From positions 1 through 40,137 of the forward strand of contig CAMDJH010000019.1 of the NCBI GenBank assembly GCA_945900455.1: 40,137 bases of DNA. The letters run 5' to 3'. Both the position numbers and the translations under genes were made by a program. The notes under the pieces were generated by a model. The model had not been told where the DNA came from. It was given only the letters and a program-made list of their open reading frames with translations, and made no database searches. Shown here piece after piece: positions 10,071 through 17,614 of the stretch. Source of the stretch: Akkermansia muciniphila (GTDB taxonomy: Bacteria > Verrucomicrobiota > Verrucomicrobiia > Limisphaerales > UBA9464). Numbering within the stretch: position 1 is the stretch's first letter; each line of letters opens with the position of its first letter.

Positions 10071-10814
10071 CTACATGACCATGCCGCCATCCACGGTCAA
10101 CACTTGGCCGGTGACGTAGCGTCCACCCGGTCCAGCGAGGTAGAGGGCCGCCTGGGCGATGTCCTCGGCCTTTCCGAACGAGTTCAGGGGAATCTGCTGC
10201 AACAACGCGGCGCGCATTTTTTCGTCCAAGGCCGCTGTCATGTCGGTTTCGATGAACCCCGGCGCGATCGCATTGCACGTGATGCCGCGGGAGGCGAACT
10301 CCTTGGCGACGGATTTGGTGAATCCGATGAGGCCTGCTTTGCTCGCGGCGTAGTTGCATTGTCCGGCGTTGCCCACGAGTCCGATGACACTCGCAACATT
10401 GATGATTCGGCCGGATCGCTGCTTGAGAAAGGATCGGGTGAACGCCTTGGTGAACAAGAACGCTCCGCGGAGATTGGTGTTCAACACCGCATCCCAGTCG
10501 GCTTCGCTCATGCGCATCAAGAGGGCGTCCCGGGTGACGCCCGCATTGTTGACGAGGACGTCGACTCTGCCGGCATCGCGAAGGATTGTTTCGGCGGCCG
10601 CCGCCACGGCACCCGGGTCACTGACATCGACCGCGAGAGACCAACTGCGACGTCCCAGTGCCTGAATCTCGGTGGCAGTGCGGGTGGCATTTTCCACGGT
10701 GCGCGAGACGCAAACGACGTCGGCTCCGGCCTCGGCGAACTGGAGGGCGATGGCTCGGCCGATTCCGCGGCCGGCGCCGGTGACTACTGTGATCTGGTTG
10801 GAAAGCGAGGACAT
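10071..10814 (-). CDS. fabG: 3-oxoacyl-[acyl-carrier-protein] reductase
   Basis: FabG reduces 3-oxoacyl-ACP with NADPH in the elongation cycle of type II fatty acid synthesis, in the cytoplasm. The 247 residues match the usual length. A Rossmann fold begins with T-G-A-G-R-G-I-G (residues 12-19), followed by N-N-A-G (89-92). The catalytic set is Ser 142, Tyr 155 and Lys 159 (Y-A-A-S-K). The C-terminus has the V-D-G-G-M motif that marks true FabG within the short-chain dehydrogenase family. It lies 27 nt downstream of fabD on the same strand, so the two form an operon. acpP and fabF, often next in this cluster, are not found here. Confidence 0.95.
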   Translation of the reverse strand: MSSLSNQITVVTGAGRGIGRAIALQFAEAGADVVCVSRTVENATRTATEIQALGRRSWSLAVDVSDPGAVAAAAETILRDAGRVDVLVNNAGVTRDALLMRMSEADWDAVLNTNLRGAFLFTKAFTRSFLKQRSGRIINVASVIGLVGNAGQCNYAASKAGLIGFTKSVAKEFASRGITCNAIAPGFIETDMTAALDEKMRAALLQQIPLNSFGKAEDIAQAALYLAGPGGRYVTGQVLTVDGGMVM

Positions 10815-10841
10815 GGTATGCGGTGGAGGGTTGGCGACGGT

Positions 10842-11786
10842 TCAAGGGGCTTCGGGGGCGGAATGGAGGGCGAGGAGGGTGGCTTCGAGACTTGGGACGC
10901 CCGCTACATTGAAAACAGGGATCGATTTGTCGATGCGCTTCATGAATCCGCTCAGAGCGGTTCCGGGCCCAAGTTCAATAAAGCGATTGAAACCTTCGGC
11001 GAGCAGGTACCGGATGGAATCCTCCCAACGCACGGGTGACGTAACCTGATCGATCAGCAAGCGGGCTATTTCCGCGGGGGATCCGTGCGGCTTGCCGGTG
11101 ACATTGGCAATCACGGGAACGCGCGGTGGCCGGAGGGGAACGCCAGCGAGGGCCGCCGCCAGTTTCGGCTGGGCGGAAGCCATTAAGGGCGAGTGGTAGG
11201 CCCCGGCGACCGTCAGAGGGACCGCCTTTTTTGCCCCATGGACTTTGGCAAGTTGAATCGCGGCGAAAATAGAGTCGGCGGCGCCTGAAATGACGATTTG
11301 CCCCGGGCAATTGAGGTTGGCGAGTGTGGCGCCTGCGGCAACACACAACTCGCGGGTGGATGGTTCATCAAGGCCAATGATTGCAGCCATGCCGCCCTGG
11401 GTGACTTCACACGCCTCATGCATGAAGCGGCCGCGCTGCCGGACGATTCGCAAGCCGTCTTCAAAACTGAAAGCGCCCGCTGCGGCGAGGGCGGTAAACT
11501 CGCCGAGTGAAAGTCCGGCGGTGGCCTGGAATGAGAAAGCGGGGAGGCGATGCTGGAGGAGTGCCAAGGCAACCCAGCTGATAAGATAAATTGCGGGCTG
11601 GGCGTTCTCGGTGCGGGTCAGGTCCGATTCCGGTCCGGAAATGCAGAGCGTTCCGAGATCGTAGCCGAGGGCTTGGTTTGCCTGATCAAAGAGCGTCCTG
11701 GCAAACGGGTAGACTTCGGCAAAGTCCCGTCCCATTCCCACCACCTGGGCGCCCTGGCCGGCAAAGAGTAACGCGGTTTTCGTCAT
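10842..11786 (-). CDS. fabD: Malonyl-CoA:ACP transacylase
   Basis: FabD moves malonyl from CoA to acyl carrier protein, supplying the extender unit for fatty acid synthesis. The protein has 314 residues. The N-terminus carries F-A-G-Q-G-A-Q. The nucleophile is Ser 93 in G-L-S-L-G-E; the usual His before this Ser (G-H-S-L-G) is Leu. The catalytic His 198 lies in A-Y-H-S-P-L-M and N-V-T-G occurs near the C-terminus, as in the family. It is the first gene of fabD-fabG. Upstream, on the opposite side of a C7-A7-C4 run, a small plus-strand gene begins, so the region 11787-11934 holds divergent promoters. Confidence 0.95.
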   Translation of the reverse strand: MTKTALLFAGQGAQVVGMGRDFAEVYPFARTLFDQANQALGYDLGTLCISGPESDLTRTENAQPAIYLISWVALALLQHRLPAFSFQATAGLSLGEFTALAAAGAFSFEDGLRIVRQRGRFMHEACEVTQGGMAAIIGLDEPSTRELCVAAGATLANLNCPGQIVISGAADSIFAAIQLAKVHGAKKAVPLTVAGAYHSPLMASAQPKLAAALAGVPLRPPRVPVIANVTGKPHGSPAEIARLLIDQVTSPVRWEDSIRYLLAEGFNRFIELGPGTALSGFMKRIDKSIPVFNVAGVPSLEATLLALHSAPEAP

Positions 11787-11854
11787 CGGCCGGTGAGTGA
11801 ATCAGGATATCCCCTTCAAATCCAGAATCGGTTGCAACGCGATATTCTCAAATA

Positions 11855-11872
11855 CCCCCCCAAAAAAACCCC
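11855..11872. repeat. Homopolymer block C7-A7-C4 in the fabD upstream region
   Basis: Seven C, seven A and four C follow each other. On the fabD strand this reads G4-T7-G7 and lies about 70-90 bases before the start codon. Such runs are prone to slippage during copying. The TA-rich stretch just downstream on that strand could hold a -10 element, which would put the block near a -35 position; this is inference. Confidence 0.5.
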
Positions 11873-11934
11873 ATTGCCTCCCGGGCCGCTCTTGGTACGG
11901 TGGTGCGAGTTCGATGTAACCTCTTTGTAACAAT

Positions 11935-12165
11935 ATGGGACAGTCCACAGACCCGAAGCGGGATCCGCGGGTTTACCTGCAAAACACCTCCCTGTACCGG
12001 GAGTTTCAGGCGGAACGAGACGAGATTCTAAAACACAAATGGATCGAGTCTGAAAAGAGCGGTCGCGACATTGGATTCGAGGCGGCATTGACCGACTGGA
12101 TCGCGAAATACCGCTCAGGCTGGCGGCGTGGTCGACAGGACACGCTCTCCGTCGGTCGTGCCTAA
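11935..12165 (+). CDS. Small basic protein of unknown function upstream of pyrR
   Basis: I do not recognise a named family. The ATG at 11935 opens a 76-residue frame rich in Arg, Lys and Glu with no signal peptide or membrane helix. The middle part (about residues 14-66) looks helical and compact, with L-Y-R-E-F-x-x-E-R-D-E-I and a W-I-x-K-Y-R-S-G-W-R-R basic end. It ends 23 nt before the ATG of pyrR, so it probably shares that transcript. The regular spacing and coding-like composition argue that it is real. A nucleic-acid-binding role would fit the basic tail, but this is a guess. Confidence 0.6.
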   Translation: MGQSTDPKRDPRVYLQNTSLYREFQAERDEILKHKWIESEKSGRDIGFEAALTDWIAKYRSGWRRGRQDTLSVGRA

Positions 12166-12188
12166 TTGCCTCGATCTTGGTTTTGACC

Positions 12189-12722
12189 ATGAGTCACTTG
12201 CTGCTGGATGCGGTTAGCCTTGGACGAGCTCTCGCTCGAATGGCCCACCAAATCGCCGAGCGCAATGGCGATGAAGACGGTGTTATCATCGTAGGCGTTC
12301 AAGCCGGCGGAATTCATCTCGCGCGTCGCCTTGCCCTTCTCCTGAAGGAGATTTGGAGGCGCGATGTGCCGCACGGGACACTCGATGTTTCGATGCACCG
12401 CGATGATTTGGATGCCCGCGGAACCCTCGTGATGCGCTCCACCAATCTTCCGGGCGATATCACCGGTCGAGCGATTGTGCTGGTGGATGACGTGCTGTAC
12501 AGCGGTCGCACGGCAAGGGCTGCGCTGGATGCCTTGAACGATTTTGGACGACCGCGCCGGATTCAATTGGCCGTTCTCGTCGACCGAGGGGGGCGGGAAC
12601 TACCCATCGCTGCGGATTTTGTGGGAGTCAAGGCAAGCCCGCGAGCCAATCAGCGCGTCGACGTCTGTTTAACGGAGCATTCGCAACGGGATGAAGTGCT
12701 TGTCGAGGACGCGATGTCATGA
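12189..12722 (+). CDS. pyrR: PyrR: pyr operon regulator / uracil phosphoribosyltransferase
   Basis: PyrR binds pyr mRNA in response to UMP and often also makes UMP from uracil and PRPP. The 177-residue protein is of family length. The PRPP loop is V-L-V-D-D-V-L-Y-S-G-R-T (residues 97-108). S-x-H-R-D-D and the closing L-V-D-R-G-G-R-E-L-P block are typical. I chose the ATG at 12189 (M-S-H-L-L-L-D) over the TTG at 12177, because family members start close to this point. It precedes pyrB by 52 nt. I could not find the RNA attenuator usual for PyrR in the short gap. Confidence 0.93.
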   Translation: MSHLLLDAVSLGRALARMAHQIAERNGDEDGVIIVGVQAGGIHLARRLALLLKEIWRRDVPHGTLDVSMHRDDLDARGTLVMRSTNLPGDITGRAIVLVDDVLYSGRTARAALDALNDFGRPRRIQLAVLVDRGGRELPIAADFVGVKASPRANQRVDVCLTEHSQRDEVLVEDAMS

Positions 12723-12774
12723 GGAATAGCAGCGGTCCTCGGTGCTCTCGAACCGGTCGGTTCCTTTGAATCCC

Positions 12775-13713
12775 ATGCCTTGGAATCGCCGCCATCTGCT
12801 GGATCTGCAGTCGCTGACCGCGGGGGAAATCTCTGCAGTCCTCGACACAGCGGCCCATTTCAAGACAGTGGGTGAACGGTCCATTAAGAAGGTACCGGCC
12901 TTGCGAGGCAAGACAGTGGTGAATTTGTTCGTCGAGCCCAGCACCCGGACTCGGATCAGCTTCGAACTGGCGGCACTTCGATTGAGCGCGGATGTCATCC
13001 AGTTCTCCGCCGATGCGTCCTCATTGAAAAAAGGCGAATCGCTCAAGGATACGGTGCGCAACCTTGAGGCGTTGAATGCCGATTTCATCATCCTTCGTCA
13101 CAGCGCAAGTGGGGCTCCGCATTTTCTTGCACGGTTCGCGCAGGCCCACATCGTGAATGCTGGGGACGGAGCGCACGAGCATCCGACCCAGGGTTTATTG
13201 GATGTGTTCACCATTCGCCAGGAGAAGGGGCGCGTTGCGGGTTTGAACGTAACGATCCTGGGCGACATTCTTTACAGTCGGGTTGCCCGGTCGAACATTT
13301 GGGCGCTACGCAAGCTCGGTGCCCACGTAACGTTATGTGGTCCTCCAACGCTCGTGCCCCGGGTCTTTGAAAAATTGGGATGCCGAGTAACCTGGGATCT
13401 CGAGAGTGCCATCCGAGATGCCGACGTCATCAACCTGCTGCGCATTCAACATGAACGACAACGGAAGACCATGTTCCCCAGTATCGGTGAATATGCGGGC
13501 CTGTTCGGCCTGAATCACAGCCGTCGGCACCTGGTCAAGCCCGACGCCTTGATCATGCACCCCGGCCCAATCAATCGCGGCGTCGAAATCGACAACTCTT
13601 TCGCGGACGGTTCGCAATCGGTGATTCTGGATCAAGTCACCAACGGGCTCGCCGTCCGGATGGCTGTTCTGTTTCTCATCAACGGTGGCCGTAAGGAAGA
13701 GATTGCCGCCTAA
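12775..13713 (+). CDS. pyrB: Aspartate carbamoyltransferase, catalytic chain
   Basis: PyrB condenses carbamoyl phosphate with aspartate, the first committed step of pyrimidine synthesis. The protein has 312 residues from the ATG at 12775; an in-frame GTG at 12742 would add 11 unusual residues. The carbamoyl-phosphate motif S-T-R-T-R is at residues 56-60. The second-substrate site H-P-T-Q lies in A-H-E-H-P-T-Q, and K-K-G-E-S follows as expected of this family rather than OTCase. A small hairpin, gaacc-ggtc-ggttc (12750-12763), lies just before the start and could affect translation. No pyrI regulatory chain or pyrC follows; the next gene encodes a LysM protein. Confidence 0.95.
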   Translation: MPWNRRHLLDLQSLTAGEISAVLDTAAHFKTVGERSIKKVPALRGKTVVNLFVEPSTRTRISFELAALRLSADVIQFSADASSLKKGESLKDTVRNLEALNADFIILRHSASGAPHFLARFAQAHIVNAGDGAHEHPTQGLLDVFTIRQEKGRVAGLNVTILGDILYSRVARSNIWALRKLGAHVTLCGPPTLVPRVFEKLGCRVTWDLESAIRDADVINLLRIQHERQRKTMFPSIGEYAGLFGLNHSRRHLVKPDALIMHPGPINRGVEIDNSFADGSQSVILDQVTNGLAVRMAVLFLINGGRKEEIAA

Positions 13714-13786
13714 CTGTGAAGAACCGGGCCATTCTTCCTTGATTCCACACTTGCGATGTGCGGCTGGCGATTCCTACGTTGCCGTG

Positions 13787-14470
13787 ATGAAACGATTTGT
13801 CGTGGGAATGGCGCTCGGGTCAACTTTGATCGGGGCGACGCTGCAGGGCCAAAACCTGACGGGGGCTGATCTGATCGCCGCCCGTCAGGAGTTGGAGGAG
13901 GCCGAAAAAATGATTCGCTCCGATATTTCAACTCTTCAACAACGTCAGGACTTTCTCGAGCGCGAGGTCCGCCAGCTGCGGGATCTGGTGAGCGGGATGC
14001 GCGCCGAAAACACCGCGATCAAGGATGCCGTCGCACGGATGAGCGCCGGTTACGTGAATCGGGAAGAACTTCGTTCCGTTGTGGAAAAGGTCCAGGAAGT
14101 TGACCGCAAGCGCGGCGACGATAAGGAGTTAATTCTTCGCGAAGTTCGGGAATTGAGCAAGCTGCCAGCCCTGCCGGCCCCGATCGATGGGCCGCACTCC
14201 ACACGGTCTACGGGCCGCAACGAGAAGCCGGTCCGAATTGAGAAACAGGCCCCGGCACCCGACACCTCCCCTGCCAAGGCGGAGTTTGCGGGAGATTACT
14301 ATCCGCATAAAGTAGAGGCCAATCAGACGTTGGGTGAAATTATCACGGCGTACAATAAACAGTACGAAATGAAGGTGAAGTTGAGCGACGTCATGAAAGC
14401 CAATCCCAAGTTGAAGGACCCAAAGAAGCTTTTTGTGGGTCAGACGGTGAAGATTCCGGTGGTCAAGTGA
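13787..14470 (+). CDS. Secreted coiled-coil protein with C-terminal LysM domain
   Basis: This is a predicted envelope protein that binds peptidoglycan. The ATG at 13787 gives 227 residues opening with M-K-R-F and a hydrophobic signal segment; an earlier in-frame ATG at 13685 overlaps pyrB and lacks a signal. Residues about 25-130 are charged heptad-like sequence predicted as coiled coil (E-L-E-E-A-E-K-M, then R-E-V-R-Q-L-R-D-L). A Pro/Ala-rich linker follows. The last 55 residues form one LysM module, with H-K-V-E-A-N-Q-T-L-G-E-I, D-V-M-K-A-N-P-K-L and V-G-Q-T-V-K-I-P. The trimer-like coil with one LysM resembles YbgF-type or LysM-anchored proteins, but no specific match is claimed. Confidence 0.85.
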   Translation: MKRFVVGMALGSTLIGATLQGQNLTGADLIAARQELEEAEKMIRSDISTLQQRQDFLEREVRQLRDLVSGMRAENTAIKDAVARMSAGYVNREELRSVVEKVQEVDRKRGDDKELILREVRELSKLPALPAPIDGPHSTRSTGRNEKPVRIEKQAPAPDTSPAKAEFAGDYYPHKVEANQTLGEIITAYNKQYEMKVKLSDVMKANPKLKDPKKLFVGQTVKIPVVK

Positions 14471-14527
14471 CGGGGCATCGCCTTCTCAACCGGCAAAAAT
14501 CCGTACTGGTCAGACGTCACCATTTGC

Positions 14528-14812
14528 TTGAAAGTGCCAGACGTGTCGAAGGCCACTAAAGCCATCCCTGCGGACGAACCTCCGTTCGAAGAGGCCTTGA
14601 AGAAGTTGGAATCCATCGTGGAAGCGATGGAGTCCGAGGATCTTGCCCTGGAGCAGTTGCTGCTCAAGTACGAGGAAGGGTCCCGTCTGGCCCGCCTTTG
14701 CCAGACTCGCCTCGCCGACGCGGAGCTCAAAATTCAGAAACTTGAAGAAAGTCTAAAGGGTGAACTCAGCGTTACGGTATTTTCGCCGGGTCCGGAGCCC
14801 GCTCGTGAGTGA
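14528..14812 (+). CDS. xseB: Exodeoxyribonuclease VII small subunit
   Basis: XseB is the small subunit of exonuclease VII, which degrades single-stranded DNA with XseA. The 94-residue protein shows the family pattern P-P-F-E-E-A-L-K-K-L-E-S-I-V, then E-S-E-D-L-A-L-E-Q-L-L-L-K-Y-E-E-G, with a closing Leu-rich helix. The start is uncertain: TTG at 14528 or GTG at 14534, with no clear ribosome binding site. xseA is not in the window. The next gene is dxs, an order often seen in bacteria. Confidence 0.9.
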   Translation: MKVPDVSKATKAIPADEPPFEEALKKLESIVEAMESEDLALEQLLLKYEEGSRLARLCQTRLADAELKIQKLEESLKGELSVTVFSPGPEPARE

Positions 14813-14910
14813 TTTGAATGGAACCGGCTGGGGAGGCCCCGTGGGGAGGCTTTCGCAGGCGGCTCCGGCACTCAGTGAGTATCGTTTACATTCCGCGACA
14901 TCCTTTGATT

Positions 14911-14935
14911 CTCTCTACCTCTCTACCTCTCTACC
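14911..14935 (+). repeat. Three tandem 8-bp repeats directly before the dxs start codon
   Basis: The unit ctctctac occurs three times in a row (14911-14934), with one further c before the ATG at 14936. It takes the place where a ribosome binding site would be. It is purely pyrimidine-rich apart from one A per unit, so dxs has no Shine-Dalgarno sequence here. Short tandem arrays of this kind can change copy number. Confidence 0.8.
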
Positions 14936-16921
14936 ATGAGCCGCTATCTCGAAATGGTTGACCATCCATCGCACGTCAAGAAACTCACGCCAGAGCAGTT
15001 GACTGAACTGGCTTCCGACATCCGCAAAGAGCTCATTGACGGGCTGGCCAAGAATGGAGGTCATCTTGGGCCCAATCTTGGGGTCGTGGAATTGACGGTG
15101 GCGTTGCATCGCTGCTTCGAGACGCCGAAGGACAAATTCGTGTGGGACGTCAGCCACCAAGTTTATGTGCACAAGTTGCTTACCGGACGCAAGAGCCGCT
15201 TCCGGACGATTCGGACCACGGATGGTTTGAACGGATTCGCCTTGCGGACCGAAAGTGAGCACGATTGCTACGGGGCTGGGCACGCCGGGACCGCTCTCTC
15301 GGCCGCCTTGGGCATGTGCGCCGCCCGGGACCAGCGCAATTCCGGGGAGCATGTAGTCTGTATTTTTGGTGATGCCGCTCTGACCAACGGCATTACCTTC
15401 GAAGCCCTGAACAATGTGGCTGCCACCACAAAAAAGTTCATCGGTATTCTAAACGACAACGAATTTAGCATCGCCAAGAACGTCGGGGCGGTGGCGACCT
15501 ACCTCGGGAAGCTTACGACCAGCCCGCGATACAATCGGATCACCCGCGACTTCGCCGCGTGGTTGAAGAAGCTACCCAAGGGCGATCTGGTGGCCATGCT
15601 TGGGCAGAAAACCGAGGAGGCCTTGAAGGGAATGGCCGGAGCGGTCGCTTTGGAGCATACCCCCTCGGCCCTGGATGCGGATGGCAAGGGGGGGCATGGC
15701 AGTCCGTTGTTGTTCGAGGAATTCGGGATTCGTTACCTCGGCCCCGTGGATGGGCACAATATTCCGCTGCTGGTCAGCACGCTGGAGTTTGCCAAGACCT
15801 GCAATGAACCCGTAGTCATTCATGTACTAACCCAAAAGGGCAAGGGGTTCGACGCCGCTCTGAAGTCGCCCGAAAAGTTTCATGGCCTGGGACCTTACGA
15901 CGCCCATACCGGCATCACTCCGGCATCGAAACCCGGTGCCGCACCGCTCTGGCAGGATGTCTTCGGTCGCGCGATGGTGAAGCTATGTGAGCGGAATAAG
16001 AGCGTTGTGGGAATTACCGCCGCGATGCCCAGTGGCACGAGTCTCAAATTGCTCGAACAGGCTGTGCCTAAGCAGTTTTATGACGTTGGGATTGCGGAAG
16101 AGCACGCGGTGATTTTCGCGGCCGGGATGGCGACAATGTCGTTTCACCCGGTCGTAGCGATCTATTCGACGTTTCTGCAGCGCGCCTATGACTGCATTCA
16201 TCATGATGTTTGCCTGCAGGATTTGCCCGTCATCTTCTGCATGGACCGCGCCGGGCTTTCCGCCAACGACGGCCCTACGCACCACGGGTTGTTTGACATC
16301 GCCTTCCTCCGGTGTCTGCCGAATATCATTGGCATGGCGCCGGCCAACGAGGATGAGCTGCAAGATATGATGTTTACGGCCACGTTGCAGGCGCATCCGG
16401 TCGCGATTCGCTATCCGCGGGGCAACGCCGAAGGAGTTCCGGTCAAGGATCAACCCGCCGTGTTAGAAATCGGAAAAGCCGAAGTGGTCCGCAACTTCAG
16501 CAACAACGGCGGCCGTAAGGTCGCCCTGTTCGGCCTTGGACCGATGTTGCGCCTCGCGCAACAGGCCGCGGAGCAGCTGATCGCTCTGGGGTGCGACGTC
16601 GCCGTCGTCAACCCGCGATTCTTCAAACCGCTGGATGCCGCCGTGCACGCGTTCTTTGCGCAAGCGGCTGAGGTGGTTGCGACCATCGAGGATCACGTCG
16701 GAATGGGTGGGTATGGCAGTGCCGTGCTCGAGTCTTTGAGTGAAGCGGGCATCCAGACGCCGGTCGTTCGCATCGCCTGGCCGGACGCATTCGTAGAGCA
16801 CGCCTCGACGGTGGATTATCTGCGGGAGCGGCACGGATTGACCGTCCCAAAAATGATCGAGGGGGTCCGGTCGGTCCTGGCGGCCAAATCCGCTAGCCAG
16901 CGAATTACAGCGGTCGCTTGA
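14936..16921 (+). CDS. dxs: 1-deoxy-D-xylulose-5-phosphate synthase
   Basis: Dxs joins pyruvate and glyceraldehyde 3-phosphate, using thiamine diphosphate, as the entry step of the MEP isoprenoid pathway. The 661 residues fit the family. Signature blocks are H-L-G-P-N-L-G-V-V-E-L-T near the N-terminus, W-D-V-S-H-Q, G-A-G-H-A-G-T, the diphosphate-binding G-D-A-A-L-T-N-G with L-N-D-N-E, and D-V-G-I-A-E-E-H-A-V with the catalytic Glu. D-R-A-G-L-S-A-N-D-G-P-T-H-H-G follows. Several positions differ slightly from proteobacterial enzymes (G-A-G-H-A-G-T for G-T-G-H-S-S-T). It follows xseB after 123 nt and starts after an 8-bp tandem repeat. Confidence 0.95.
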   Translation: MSRYLEMVDHPSHVKKLTPEQLTELASDIRKELIDGLAKNGGHLGPNLGVVELTVALHRCFETPKDKFVWDVSHQVYVHKLLTGRKSRFRTIRTTDGLNGFALRTESEHDCYGAGHAGTALSAALGMCAARDQRNSGEHVVCIFGDAALTNGITFEALNNVAATTKKFIGILNDNEFSIAKNVGAVATYLGKLTTSPRYNRITRDFAAWLKKLPKGDLVAMLGQKTEEALKGMAGAVALEHTPSALDADGKGGHGSPLLFEEFGIRYLGPVDGHNIPLLVSTLEFAKTCNEPVVIHVLTQKGKGFDAALKSPEKFHGLGPYDAHTGITPASKPGAAPLWQDVFGRAMVKLCERNKSVVGITAAMPSGTSLKLLEQAVPKQFYDVGIAEEHAVIFAAGMATMSFHPVVAIYSTFLQRAYDCIHHDVCLQDLPVIFCMDRAGLSANDGPTHHGLFDIAFLRCLPNIIGMAPANEDELQDMMFTATLQAHPVAIRYPRGNAEGVPVKDQPAVLEIGKAEVVRNFSNNGGRKVALFGLGPMLRLAQQAAEQLIALGCDVAVVNPRFFKPLDAAVHAFFAQAAEVVATIEDHVGMGGYGSAVLESLSEAGIQTPVVRIAWPDAFVEHASTVDYLRERHGLTVPKMIEGVRSVLAAKSASQRITAVA

Positions 16922-17102
16922 CCCCTCGCCCGGGCACGGAGAAGGATGGGGACGCGGATAATGTTCTTCTTGGGAACGAATCTGCGGGTCGGCCCTTTTG
17001 GGATCTACAACCTTCGATCGGTAGAACCAAAAAGAAGTCTTTACAGCCAAGTGAGTGCCACTTAGGTTCCTCGCCTCTTAAGTTTAACGACTGCCGGCGG
17101 GG

Positions 17103-17384
17103 ATGGGCCTCGCCGAAATCCATGCAATGCAAGAAAAGTCCAAGACGATTACAAATTTTCGGATTCATGAGCGTGACACCGGTTCTGCCGATGTGCAGGT
17201 GGCTCTCCTGACCGAGCGGATTAACTCCTTGACGGAGCATCTGCAGAAAAACAAGAAGGATCACGGCTCCCGACGGGGTCTGTTGATGATGGTCGGCAAA
17301 CGCCGATGCCTTCTCGATTACCTGAATAAAAAGGACGAGAAACGGTATCAGGCGATTACGAAAAAACTGAAACTTCGCAAGTGA
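17103..17384 (+). CDS. rpsO: 30S ribosomal protein S15
   Basis: S15 binds 16S rRNA in the small-subunit platform. The 93-residue frame has the full family core [16 protein letters not shown], then [14 protein letters not shown] and R-R-C-L-L-D-Y-L. The start is uncertain. ATG 17103 gives 93 residues and ATG 17127 gives 85, while the family is near 89. The purine-rich ggcgggg abuts the first ATG with no spacer. The rpsO-pnp order is conserved widely, and a hairpin terminator separates the two genes. Confidence 0.95.
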   Translation: MGLAEIHAMQEKSKTITNFRIHERDTGSADVQVALLTERINSLTEHLQKNKKDHGSRRGLLMMVGKRRCLLDYLNKKDEKRYQAITKKLKLRK

Positions 17385-17392
17385 TTTCTGAG

Positions 17393-17420
17393 AGCCGGGC
17401 CTCGTGCCCGGCTTTGTCTT
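17393..17420 (+). terminator. Intrinsic terminator after rpsO
   Basis: The stem agccgggc (17393-17400) pairs with gcccggct (17406-17413) around the loop ctcgt. A T-rich tail (ttgtctt) follows. It starts 8 nt past the rpsO stop and could act as an attenuator in front of pnp. Confidence 0.75.
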
Positions 17421-17524
17421 TGGGCAGGCTCCATCGGGTTTCAAAATCCTGGGTGGGAGCACCGTAGAGTCGACGCACGCGGAGTTCTGCCTGCCTTCCT
17501 GTATCCAAGTCGCGTCAAACTTAT

Positions 17525-17606
17525 GCCGGCCAGCCCGGGTGATTTCATTCTGCTACCCTAAACAATTGTTTGGGCGGCTGACTGAAGTTTCTCGGGGCTG
17601 GCGGCC
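17525..17606 (+). promoter_or_regulatory. Structured leader of pnp: nested inverted repeats
   Basis: The outer pair gccagccc (17529-17536) and gggctggc (17595-17602) is exact and ends 12 nt before the pnp start codon. Between them sits the perfect 12-bp palindrome aaacaattgttt (17560-17571), extended by cc/gg at its edges. By knowledge of the enterobacterial gene, PNPase controls its own mRNA through a leader hairpin. A similar role here is inferred from structure alone. Confidence 0.4.
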
Positions 17607-17614
17607 ACAATGAA

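Noticed and set aside
10842-11786. FabD seen as inactive because His before the nucleophile Ser is Leu
   Set aside because: The Ser 93 and His 198 pair is intact, and that neighbouring position varies in the family. It does not show loss of activity.
12720-12775. PyrR-binding RNA attenuator between pyrR and pyrB
   Set aside because: The gap is too short. Only a 5-bp hairpin (12750-12763) is visible and the PyrR binding consensus was not found.
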